64,000 bases of DNA, taken from contig NZ_AJWX01000021.1 in assembly GCF_000263855.1 (NCBI RefSeq), positions 1-64,000 on the forward strand. The letters run 5' to 3'. Below, piece by piece: positions 56,616 through 64,000 of the stretch. How positions within the stretch are numbered: position 1 is the first letter of the stretch; the number at the start of each line of letters is the position of its first letter. Source of the DNA: Pseudomonas sp. M47T1. GTDB lineage: Bacteria; Pseudomonadota; Gammaproteobacteria; Pseudomonadales; Pseudomonadaceae. The position numbers and the translations under genes were made by a program. The notes beneath the pieces are model-generated. The model saw only the letters and a program-made list of their open reading frames with translations, was not told the origin of the DNA and searched no databases.

Positions 56616-57857
56616 TCAGCCCAGCAAGCGAACAACCACCGGCGCGATGAACTCGTCAAACCCTGCCAGTAGCAGCCGCCCCTTATCGTCACTGGCAATC
56701 GTCGCCCCCGCCATGCAATCCCTCATGTCCCGGGGCTCAATCAGCGCCCGCCCCTGTACCCCAAAACCGGCATCCAACGTGCCATTGGCATGGTAACGCT
56801 CTACCAACGCCTGACTCTCCACCCCCCACCGATTACCCACCCAATAGCGCCCCTCCTTGCTGAGCCCCACGCGCCCATACACCGACGTGCCTTGATAACT
56901 CACTTCCAATGGCTGACCGCCGTTGAATGTGGCGTCGTTGAGCCCGTCCATCTGGCCCAGACTGAACTGTACCCCGGAGCCACCGCCGTAGCCGACCACC
57001 ATCACGTTCTGGTGATCACCCGCAAACATACCCAGCGGGTAAGCGTTACGTTCGAGTAGCTGTATGCCTTGCACGCCAAAACCCTCATCAAACGTGCCTT
57101 GGTGAGTCAGTTTCAAAACAGCGCAATCAATGAATTCACTTGGCTCTACCTCCAGCCTTGACCCCAGGTAGATACCCGTATCATCAATGTGCGATGACCA
57201 GGTAAATACGCTGAACGCAACCGGCTTGACGACAGCGATTCCAGCCTCGCCAAAATCGCCATCAAGCCCACCCTCCATATTGAACGCCAGAACCGCAGAT
57301 GCCTTGAAGTTCTCGCTGCCCCATGGCACTGAACCATTGACGATGACGTACAGCCTTTTTAAGCGCGTGTCGTAGCCCCCTGCTACATTGCCCGCCTGAT
57401 AGACAAACCTGCTATCGACTTCCGCTTTGCAGACCTTATGGCCGCCGTCAGCGAATGTTCGGTCGAGCGCGCCAGCCAACGTGAAACGAGCCATTGCGGG
57501 GTAGTAGTAGGCTTCGGTGATACTGAAGGAGTAATAAAGTTCACCTACCACCATCACGTAGCCATCCTGGACAATGATTCCAAAGACGGTTGAGCTCTGG
57601 GAATTGGGAGGTTCCTTATCGATGTAAAAGCTGTCATCGATGTAGCCATTTTCCCCGAAGGTGGGATCGAGCTGCCCATCGGCAGTCAGACGCGCCAGGC
57701 GATATCGCCCTGCGCAGTGATAGCCCACGTACAGCCCTCCCCCCGCAATCAAGGCGATGCACGTCGCATAGTCACTGCCACCTGCGCTAGGAAGCCGAGC
57801 GACCCCCTGGCTGCCAAATTCAGGGTCTAGATCACCGCTTGCCCGTTCGATGTTCAT
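56616..57857 (-). CDS. Delta-60 repeat protein
   Basis: A 413-residue protein with about seven delta-60 (beta-propeller-like) repeats, each marked by G-x-LD-x-x-FG-x-x-G: near residues 8, 60, 130, 195, 255, 310 and 375. There is no signal peptide or membrane span, although many relatives are secreted. It may be an extracellular or surface beta-propeller exported by another route. GC is visibly lower than in neighbours and codon use is mixed, suggesting transfer. GGAGG lies just upstream of the ATG. Confidence 0.78.
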   Translation of the reverse strand: MNIERASGDLDPEFGSQGVARLPSAGGSDYATCIALIAGGGLYVGYHCAGRYRLARLTADGQLDPTFGENGYIDDSFYIDKEPPNSQSSTVFGIIVQDGYVMVVGELYYSFSITEAYYYPAMARFTLAGALDRTFADGGHKVCKAEVDSRFVYQAGNVAGGYDTRLKRLYVIVNGSVPWGSENFKASAVLAFNMEGGLDGDFGEAGIAVVKPVAFSVFTWSSHIDDTGIYLGSRLEVEPSEFIDCAVLKLTHQGTFDEGFGVQGIQLLERNAYPLGMFAGDHQNVMVVGYGGGSGVQFSLGQMDGLNDATFNGGQPLEVSYQGTSVYGRVGLSKEGRYWVGNRWGVESQALVERYHANGTLDAGFGVQGRALIEPRDMRDCMAGATIASDDKGRLLLAGFDEFIAPVVVRLLG

Positions 57858-58013
57858 TTCAACCTCCAGTCATGGATGGTGCCGCGAGCGCCCATTAAGA
57901 GCGCGCTGAAGTACCTGCACAACTGTAAGAACTGACAGTGGCAACACTCAAAATCCGGGCCCGCGCGCCCTCTCACCCCCGACGGTTCATGGCTCACCAA
58001 GCCTGGCACACCC

Positions 58014-58038
58014 AAAAAAAACCCCGCACTAGGCGGGG
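58014..58038 (-). terminator. Terminator of the OprD-family porin gene
   Basis: On the minus strand CCCCGC-CTAGT-GCGGGG is followed by a run of eight Ts (A-run 58014-58021 on the + strand). The other 190 bases between the delta-60 gene and this hairpin hold no further gene. Confidence 0.85.
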
Positions 58039-58086
58039 CAAGAGAGCTTTAACGGATGAGGAAAAAGCGGTGTCACATCAACAGGA

Positions 58087-59445
58087 TTACAGCAGGGGCA
58101 AGGTGTAGCTCAGGATCACGCGGTTTTCGTCCTGGTCACGCTGGCCAGCAATGTCGTTGCGCCACATGGCGTTTTTCCAAGTGAAGCCCAGGCCCTTGAA
58201 GGTGCCTTCCGGTACCACGTAGGCCAGGGTCAGGTCGCGCTCCCATTCCGACTGGTTGTCACCGCTGCTACGGCCGTTGCTGCCCACGGTGTCGATGTTG
58301 TCGCCACGCAGGTAGACCAGGCCGGCGGTGGCGCCTGGGAAGCCCAGCGCCGCGAAGTCGTAGGAGTAGCGAGCTTGCCAGGTACGTTCGCCAGCACGGC
58401 CGAATTTCTGGATTTGCATGTCGGTGATGGTGCCGTTGGAGGAGCCATCACCCTGGTTCAGCCACGGGAAGTCCGAGCTGCCGTTGCTGACCTGGTAACC
58501 ACCACCAAAGGTGTGACCAGCCACGGTGTACAGGAACAGGCCGCTGTACAGGTTGTTGTCCACGGCGCCCTTGCCACTGGCCACACCGCTGTAGTTACCG
58601 GTGGTGTAGAAGGCCGAATCGTTGCCGTTGGCACCGTCGTCGGTGCTGTGAAACGCGCGCAGGTCAGACTTCAGCACGCCCGGGCCAATGGCCCAGTTGT
58701 GGGTCAGCCCCACGAAGTGTTGTTTGTAGAAATCGTTCAGTTCGCCATAGTAGTACTGCAGCAGCAGGTCCTTGGTGACCTTGTAGTCGACGCCGCCGTA
58801 GTAAAACTTGTTGCTGCGCTCGCCGATGTCGCTGTTGCCGCTGCCGTTGGCGCCGCTGATCGACAGGTTTTCGTAGTTGCTGGAGTTACGGCCCTTGGCC
58901 TGGTCAATCTGACCGGCGATCAAGGTCACGTCCTTGATGTCGTTGGAGGTGATCTGGCCACCTTCGAAGGTCTGCGGCAGCAGGCGACCGTCGTTGTACT
59001 GGATGACCGGCAGTTTCGGCATCAGGGTACCGATTTTCAGTTCGGTCTTGGAGATCTTGGCCTTGGCAGTCAGGCCTACGTTGCCGAAGCTGTCAGCCGG
59101 CTGGCCGTCATGAGTCGGGAACACGGTACCGCCGTCCAGCGAACCAGTCGGGTTACCCGACTTGGCCTGGGTGGAGTCCAGTTTCACGCCCAGCATGGCC
59201 AGGGCGTCGACGCCAAAGCCCACGGTGCCAGCGGTGTAGCCCGACTGGAAGTCCACGACGAAAGCCTGGCCCCATTCGGCCTGGTAGTTGTTGTTCTTTG
59301 GCGTAGCCGAGTCACGGTTATCGGTGTTGATGTAGTAGTTGCGCAGCTTGAGCGTCGCCTTGCTGTCGTCGATGAAGCCTTCGGCTGCAGCCTGCTGCGC
59401 CAAGACGCCCAGGGCCAGGGTCAAGGCCACGGTGGACTTGTTCAT
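58087..59445 (-). CDS. OprD-family outer-membrane porin
   Basis: A 452-residue porin with signal peptide (residues 1-21, cleavage after AAA) and a beta-barrel of OprD type, ending in a hydrophobic residue-rich strand (VILSYTLPLL). It lets small nutrients such as amino acids, dipeptides or aromatics through the outer membrane; the substrate cannot be told. Codon use is strongly biased to highly expressed codons. A ribosome site AAAGGAG precedes ATG. Confidence 0.85.
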   Translation of the reverse strand: MNKSTVALTLALGVLAQQAAAEGFIDDSKATLKLRNYYINTDNRDSATPKNNNYQAEWGQAFVVDFQSGYTAGTVGFGVDALAMLGVKLDSTQAKSGNPTGSLDGGTVFPTHDGQPADSFGNVGLTAKAKISKTELKIGTLMPKLPVIQYNDGRLLPQTFEGGQITSNDIKDVTLIAGQIDQAKGRNSSNYENLSISGANGSGNSDIGERSNKFYYGGVDYKVTKDLLLQYYYGELNDFYKQHFVGLTHNWAIGPGVLKSDLRAFHSTDDGANGNDSAFYTTGNYSGVASGKGAVDNNLYSGLFLYTVAGHTFGGGYQVSNGSSDFPWLNQGDGSSNGTITDMQIQKFGRAGERTWQARYSYDFAALGFPGATAGLVYLRGDNIDTVGSNGRSSGDNQSEWERDLTLAYVVPEGTFKGLGFTWKNAMWRNDIAGQRDQDENRVILSYTLPLL

Positions 59446-59608
59446 TGATTTACTCCTTTGAGTACTGCTTTTTTAAGTTTTTTCAGCGGCGCCGCCTGGT
59501 ATGCAAACGCAAGTCCGGCAAGCTTTATGGGAGGGCATCTTGAACAGCAGATATTTCAGCGAGGTGGCTCGTTTATTAAGATTTGATGACAGCGGAACTT
59601 TTTGAAAT

Positions 59609-59626
59609 GAAGATTAGTTAATCTTC
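59609..59626. promoter_or_regulatory. Perfect inverted repeat upstream of the porin
   Basis: GAAGATTA-GT-TAATCTTC has perfect 8-base arms and lies about 165 bases before the porin start in AT-rich DNA. It could be an operator for a regulator encoded elsewhere. The rest of 59446-59704 holds no gene. Confidence 0.45.
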
Positions 59627-59704
59627 CTGCGGCAAACAGGCCGCTCTGGCGCGCCGTTGCGGGGCCAAAGATGAAGATGGGTTCATGTGATTTCATCGCA
59701 AACA

Positions 59705-59730
59705 AAAACGCCACCCAGAGGTGGCGTTTT
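59705..59730. terminator. Terminator after the ketoacyl-ACP synthase gene
   Basis: AAAACGCCACC-CAGA-GGTGGCGTTTT is a perfect 11-bp stem with a four-base loop and T-runs on both strands. It ends the minus-strand gene at 59745 and could work in both directions. Confidence 0.85.
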
Positions 59731-59744
59731 GATAGCTGTGTGTT

Positions 59745-60866
59745 TTACAGCTTGCGCAGGATGACACTGCCGATGGAGTAACCGGCGCCAAACGAGCTCA
59801 GCACCGCCAGCGAGCCCTTGCCCAGGTCGTCCTGGTAGGTGTGGAAGGCAATCACCGAACCTGCCGAGCTGGTGTTCGCGTAGGTGTCCAGGATAACTGG
59901 CGCTTCTTCCACCGACGCCTCGCGCCCCAGCAGTTTCTTGACGATCAGGTGGTTCATGCTCAGGTTGGCCTGGTGCAGCCAGAAGCGTTTGATGTCATTC
60001 ACCTCGATACGGTTTTCACCCAGGTGCTGGCTGATCAGCTCGGCCACCATCGGGCACACCTCGCGGAACACCTTGCGGCCTTCCTGTACGAACAGCTTGT
60101 CGGGCGCGTCCACGCCCTCCTCCGCCGCACGGTTGAGAAAGCCAAAGTTATTGCGGATGTTATTGGAGAATTGGGTCAGCAGCTTGGTGCTGACAATCTC
60201 GAACTGATAGGGCGACGTTGCCAGGTCGGCACGCTCCACCACCACCGCAGTGGCCGCGTCACCAAAGATGAAGTGGCTGTCACGGTCACGGAAATTCAAG
60301 TGCCCGGTGCAGATCTCCGGGCTGACCACCAGCACGGCACGGGCCTGGCCCAGGGCAACACTGTTGTAGGCGGTCTGAATGCCGAACGTGGCGGACGAGC
60401 AGGCCACGTTCATGTCGAAGCCAAAGCCCTGGATGCCCAGTGCCTGCTGCACCTCGATAGCCACCGCCGGGTACGGCCGCTGCAGGTTGGAACAGGCGAC
60501 GATCACGGCATCGATGTCGGCAGCAGTCTTGCCGGCACGCTGCAAAGCTTGCTCGGCAGCGGCCACGGCCATCTGGCAGAGGATTGACTGTTCGTCGTTG
60601 GTGCGTTCCGGCAGGCGTGGCTTCATGCGCTGCGGGTCGAGGATGCCGGCCTTGTCCATGACAAAGCGGCTCTTGATGCCCGAAGCCTTCTCGATGAAGG
60701 CCGCGCTGGACTCGGTCTGGGCCGCCACTTCGCCGCGTTCGATGGCCGCGGCGTTGTCGGCATTGAACTGCTGGGCCCAGGCATTGAAGGACTGCACCAG
60801 CTCTTCGTTGGAGATGCTGTCGGCCGGGGTGTACAGGCCGGTGCCGCTGATGACGACGTTATGCAC
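59745..60866 (-). CDS. Beta-ketoacyl-ACP synthase III-like (PA3286 type)
   Basis: A 373-residue FabH-like condensing enzyme with the catalytic triad Cys in NVACSSATFG, His in LHQANLSMN and Asn in DTYANTSSAGS. PA3286 of P. aeruginosa, of the same length and similar sequence, condenses medium-chain acyl-CoA from beta-oxidation with malonyl-ACP and so shunts it to fatty acid synthesis. GTG 60866 is taken as start, with AGGAA six bases before; a longer frame adds 28 codons. Confidence 0.88.
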   Translation of the reverse strand: MHNVVISGTGLYTPADSISNEELVQSFNAWAQQFNADNAAAIERGEVAAQTESSAAFIEKASGIKSRFVMDKAGILDPQRMKPRLPERTNDEQSILCQMAVAAAEQALQRAGKTAADIDAVIVACSNLQRPYPAVAIEVQQALGIQGFGFDMNVACSSATFGIQTAYNSVALGQARAVLVVSPEICTGHLNFRDRDSHFIFGDAATAVVVERADLATSPYQFEIVSTKLLTQFSNNIRNNFGFLNRAAEEGVDAPDKLFVQEGRKVFREVCPMVAELISQHLGENRIEVNDIKRFWLHQANLSMNHLIVKKLLGREASVEEAPVILDTYANTSSAGSVIAFHTYQDDLGKGSLAVLSSFGAGYSIGSVILRKL

Positions 60867-61030
60867 GCTCGTTCCTCTATTATTGGTGGCCGTTGCCAGG
60901 CAGCGGCAGAGTGAGTCGCAGCAAGGTGGCACGACCGTACCAACTTGCAAAAAGCACTGTCACGCCCGCGAAGGGCCAGGCAACCAAGGCTTCGCGAGTG
61001 AATAGGTGGCCAATTGTGCCAGATTTGCTG

Positions 61031-61060
61031 GAAAAGTGCCCTTTTCACGATAAAGGGCAC
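61031..61060 (-). terminator. Terminator of hrpA
   Basis: On the minus strand GTGCCCTTT-ATCGTGA-AAAGGGCAC is a perfect 9-bp stem, followed by TTTTCC. It lies about 110 bases past the hrpA stop. Confidence 0.7.
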
Positions 61061-61086
61061 CTCGGGGCGCATGAACAACAAGGGTG

Positions 61087-61108
61087 TGGGAGCGGGCTTG
61101 CCCGCGAG
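61087..61108. repeat. Single REP element
   Basis: GTGGGAGCGGGCTTGCCCGCG has the same core as the REP pairs at 11425 and 23477. It lies between hrpA and its terminator. Confidence 0.6.
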
Positions 61109-61168
61109 TCTTTCGGGCCTCAAACGCTTCCTGGCAAGCCAGCCCCCACTGTTGCAGATTTCGCGCTG

Positions 61169-64000
61169 TCAGGCCTCCACCTGGCTCCATTGCTTGCTCA
61201 GGCGCTTGTCGGAGATCGGCACTTTGGTGCCCAGTTGCTGGGCGAACAGCGACACGCGGTATTCCTCGATCAGCCAGCGGTACAGCTCGAGCTCCGCATC
61301 GTGCTTGCCTTCCTGGGCGTGCTTGGCCTGACGCGCCTGGAATTGCGCCCAGACATTGCCCAGCTCGATGCTCCATACCCGGTCTTTCTGCACCTGGCTG
61401 CCCAGCTTCTCCAGGCGCATCTCGATAGCCTTGAAGTAGCGCGGCAGTTCCTTGAGCCAGACTGCGGGAGTCTGGCGCACGAAACCGGGGTACACCAGTT
61501 GGCTCATTTGCGCCTTGATGTCGTTGAGCGCCACCGCCTGGGCCAGGTCGATCTTGCCCTTGAAGCGCTTCTGCAGGCCGTGCCACAGCTTGAGGATGTC
61601 CAGCGTCTGGCGCGCCAGCCGATCGGCATGCTCGCCCCAGGCACCGCGCTTGCGCTCGGCCAAGGCCGCCAGGCCGACGCCATCGCGGGGCAGGCTGGCT
61701 TCACCGTCGAGGATGCAGGTGTCCAGGCTGGCCAGCAGAATGTCTTCCACCAGCGCCTCGACACGCCCCAGGTCGCGGTACAACAGACCCAACTCGGTCT
61801 GCCCAGGCAGCTTGCCGCGCAGGAACTTGGCCGGCTCTGCCAGCTGTTGCAACAACAGGCGCTGCAAGGCACGACGGTGCTGGAACTCGGCCTCGGCGGC
61901 AGTGGAGAAGCGGCCTTCCTTGACGGCGCCGTTTTCTTCCACCAGCGCCGGGTAGACCGTCATCGACAGCCCGGCGATCTTCTGCTGGGTGGTTTGCGCC
62001 ACGGCGGCGAAGGCCTTGGCCTCCACCGGCTGCTGGCTCTTGGCCGACTGCGGGGCGGCCAGGGCCGCCTGGCTAGCCTGCACGAAGCGCGCGGTCAGCT
62101 CGGCCAGATCGCGGCCTTCACCGAGGAACTTGCCCTCGCCGTCCAACACTTCGATGTTCATGCGCAGGTGGCTGTCCACCTGCTGTTCGGACTCGGCCCA
62201 GGCCTCGTCGCTGACCCGTGCGCCGGTCATGCGCAACAACTCACGGCCCAGGGCCAGGGGCAACGAGCCGTCGGCAAAGGTGATGCGCGCAAGCGCCGCA
62301 CGAACAAAATCCGGCACCGGCACGAAGTTCTTGCGCAGGGCCTTGGGCAGGTTGCGCACCAGGGCAATGCACTTGGCCTCCAGCAGCCCCGGCACCAGCC
62401 ACTCCAGGCGCTCGTTGGGCAAGGCCGGCAGCAATGGCGCCGGCACGCTGACGGTGACGCCGTCACGGGGGTGGTTGGGCTCGAAATGGTAGCTCAGGGC
62501 CAGGGTCAGGTCGCCCAGGCGCAAGGTGTCCGGGTACTGGCCGGCGGTAACTTCACTGGCCTCGCGGGCCAGCACATCTTCTTCGCGCATGATCAGCAGC
62601 GCAGGGTTCTTCTGGCTTTGGGTCTTGTACCACTGGTCAAAGGTGGCGGTCTGGTGGATCTCGGCTGGCACCCGGGCATCGTAGAACGCGTATAGGGTTT
62701 CCTCGTCGGCCAGGATATCCCGGCGCCGCGCCTTGGCTTCCAGCGCGTCGAGTTGCTCCAACAGTTCGCGGTTGGCCACCAGGCACTTGGCCCGCGACTG
62801 GATCTCGCCCCGCACCAGGCCTTCGCGGATGAATAGTTCGCGTGATACCAACGGGTCCACCGGGCCGTAGTGCACGGGCCGGCGGCCGACTACGATCAGG
62901 CCGAACAAGGTGATCTGCTCATAAGCCACCACCTGGCCACGCTTCTTCTCCCAATGGGGTTCGAAATGGTTTTTCTTGATCAGGTGGCCAGCCAGCGGCT
63001 CGATCCAGTCGGCGTCGATCTTGGCCACCATGCGCGCGTACAACTTGGTGGTTTCCATCAGCTCGGCGGTCATCAGCCACTGCGGGCGCTTTTTGCCGAT
63101 ACCGGACGAGGGGTGAATCCAGAAGCGTCGCTGACGCGCGCCCAGGTAGTCGCCTTCCTCGGTTTTCTGGCCAACCTGGCTCAGCAGGCCGGAAAGAATG
63201 GCCTTGTGGAATTTCGGGAAGTCGGCCGGCTCTTTATTGACTGTCAACTGCAGGTCACGGCAGATCAGGCTCAACTGCCGGTGGGCATCACGCCACTCGC
63301 GCAGGCGCAGGTAGTTGAGGAAGTTCTTGCGGCACCAGTTGCGCAGCGGGCTGGCGGTGAGCGCCTGGCGCTGTTCCTCGAAGCCGCGCCACAGGTTGAC
63401 CAGGGCGGCGAAGTCGGAGTCGGCGTCTTTCCACTGGGCGTGGGCCTGGTCGGCCGCTTGCTGGCGCTCGGGCGGGCGTTCGCGCACGTCCTGCACCGAC
63501 AACGCACTGGCAACGATCAGCACTTCCTGCAGGCTGCCCTGCTTCGCCGCTTCCAGCAGCATGCGGCCCATGCGCGGGTCCACCGGCAGGCGCGCCAATT
63601 GGCGGCCGATGGGCGTGAGCTGGTTTTCGCGGTCGACCGCCGACAGCTCTTGCAACAGGTTGAAACCGTCGGTGATGGCCTTGCCATCCGGCGGTTCAAT
63701 GAACGGAAACTGGTCTATCTCGCCCAGGCGCAGGTGCAGCATCTGCAGGATAACGGCGGCCAGGTTGGTGCGCAGGATCTCGGGGTCGGTAAATTCCGGC
63801 CGGCCCAGGAAATCCTCTTCACTGTACAAGCGAATGCAGATACCCGGCTCTACCCGCCCGCAGCGGCCCTTGCGCTGGTTGGCGCTGGCCTGGGACACCG
63901 CCTCGATGGGCAGGCGCTGCACCTTGGCACGGTAGCTGTAGCGGCTGATGCGCGCGGTGCCGCTGTCGATCACGTAGCGGATGCCTGGCACGGTCAGCGA
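61169..64000 (-). CDS. hrpA: ATP-dependent RNA helicase HrpA (3' part; continues beyond the window)
   Basis: 943 codons remain, covering the end of the helicase core, the helicase-associated domain and the long C-terminal region of a DEAH-box helicase of about 1300 residues. The frame is open through position 64000, where it reads SLTVPGIRYVIDSG, the family segment after motif V. Motif VI is QRKGRCGR near the right edge (about 63867-63890). The missing N-terminus carries the P-loop and DEAH motifs. HrpA acts in mRNA processing and ribosome rescue. Confidence 0.92.
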   Translation of the reverse strand, partial: SLTVPGIRYVIDSGTARISRYSYRAKVQRLPIEAVSQASANQRKGRCGRVEPGICIRLYSEEDFLGRPEFTDPEILRTNLAAVILQMLHLRLGEIDQFPFIEPPDGKAITDGFNLLQELSAVDRENQLTPIGRQLARLPVDPRMGRMLLEAAKQGSLQEVLIVASALSVQDVRERPPERQQAADQAHAQWKDADSDFAALVNLWRGFEEQRQALTASPLRNWCRKNFLNYLRLREWRDAHRQLSLICRDLQLTVNKEPADFPKFHKAILSGLLSQVGQKTEEGDYLGARQRRFWIHPSSGIGKKRPQWLMTAELMETTKLYARMVAKIDADWIEPLAGHLIKKNHFEPHWEKKRGQVVAYEQITLFGLIVVGRRPVHYGPVDPLVSRELFIREGLVRGEIQSRAKCLVANRELLEQLDALEAKARRRDILADEETLYAFYDARVPAEIHQTATFDQWYKTQSQKNPALLIMREEDVLAREASEVTAGQYPDTLRLGDLTLALSYHFEPNHPRDGVTVSVPAPLLPALPNERLEWLVPGLLEAKCIALVRNLPKALRKNFVPVPDFVRAALARITFADGSLPLALGRELLRMTGARVSDEAWAESEQQVDSHLRMNIEVLDGEGKFLGEGRDLAELTARFVQASQAALAAPQSAKSQQPVEAKAFAAVAQTTQQKIAGLSMTVYPALVEENGAVKEGRFSTAAEAEFQHRRALQRLLLQQLAEPAKFLRGKLPGQTELGLLYRDLGRVEALVEDILLASLDTCILDGEASLPRDGVGLAALAERKRGAWGEHADRLARQTLDILKLWHGLQKRFKGKIDLAQAVALNDIKAQMSQLVYPGFVRQTPAVWLKELPRYFKAIEMRLEKLGSQVQKDRVWSIELGNVWAQFQARQAKHAQEGKHDAELELYRWLIEEYRVSLFAQQLGTKVPISDKRLSKQWSQVEA

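Overview
The window is a stretch of a Pseudomonas chromosome, most likely from the P. putida / P. fluorescens lineage. The evidence is high GC, the neighbouring blocks grxD-argF, glpFKRD and the acidic amino acid ABC transporter with AauS/AauR, a PA3286-type ketoacyl synthase, an OprD-family porin, and REP-type repeats of the kind known from P. putida. No tRNA, rRNA, CRISPR array, transposase or phage gene was found. The placement rests on family recognition from translated sequence; no search was run.

Positions 1-14.9 kb hold core metabolism. They carry monothiol glutaredoxin (grxD), a molybdopterin oxidoreductase, anabolic ornithine carbamoyltransferase (argF, with an ArgR-like site over its promoter), an iron/polyamine-type ABC ATPase, YbaK, the glycerol regulon (glpF, glpK, glpR, glpD) and a polar amino acid ABC transporter (binding protein, two permeases, ATPase). 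From 14.9 to 18.2 kb lie the sensor kinase and sigma-54 activator (AauS/AauR) that control that transporter. A sigma-54 promoter and two AauR-like inverted repeats lie in front of the binding-protein gene.

From 18.2 to 27.7 kb an isolated AAA ATPase in AT-richer DNA and a MipA/OmpV outer-membrane protein precede a self-contained unit. This unit is a three-gene operon (HAD phosphatase, class III aminotransferase, alpha/beta hydrolase) with its own sigma-54 promoter and upstream inverted repeat, followed by a sensor kinase and a second sigma-54 activator. From 27.8 to 43.5 kb come a broken metE beside an intact metR, a Nudix hydrolase, Lhr helicase, an amidase/permease pair divergent from a LuxR-type regulator, a membrane-anchored glutamate-synthase-like enzyme, small conserved proteins (one of 41 aa), a DEAD-box helicase and a YbdG-type mechanosensitive channel gene interrupted by an in-frame TGA.

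From 43.6 to 49.8 kb lies the most unusual locus. It is a tight five-gene operon encoding a haem-oxygenase-like diiron oxidase fused to a cupin, a small Rieske protein, an MFS transporter, an ATP-grasp ligase and a free-standing B3/4 (PheRS editing-type) domain. It is convergent with an EamA exporter and an Lrp/AsnC regulator, and looks like a compact amino-acid-derived natural-product pathway with export and control. The remainder (49.9-64 kb) carries azoR and a LysR regulator, an alpha/beta hydrolase, a periplasmic PPIase, an ABC exporter, a FemAB-like protein, a delta-60-repeat protein, an OprD-family porin, the FabH-like synthase and the 3' part of hrpA, which runs off the right edge.
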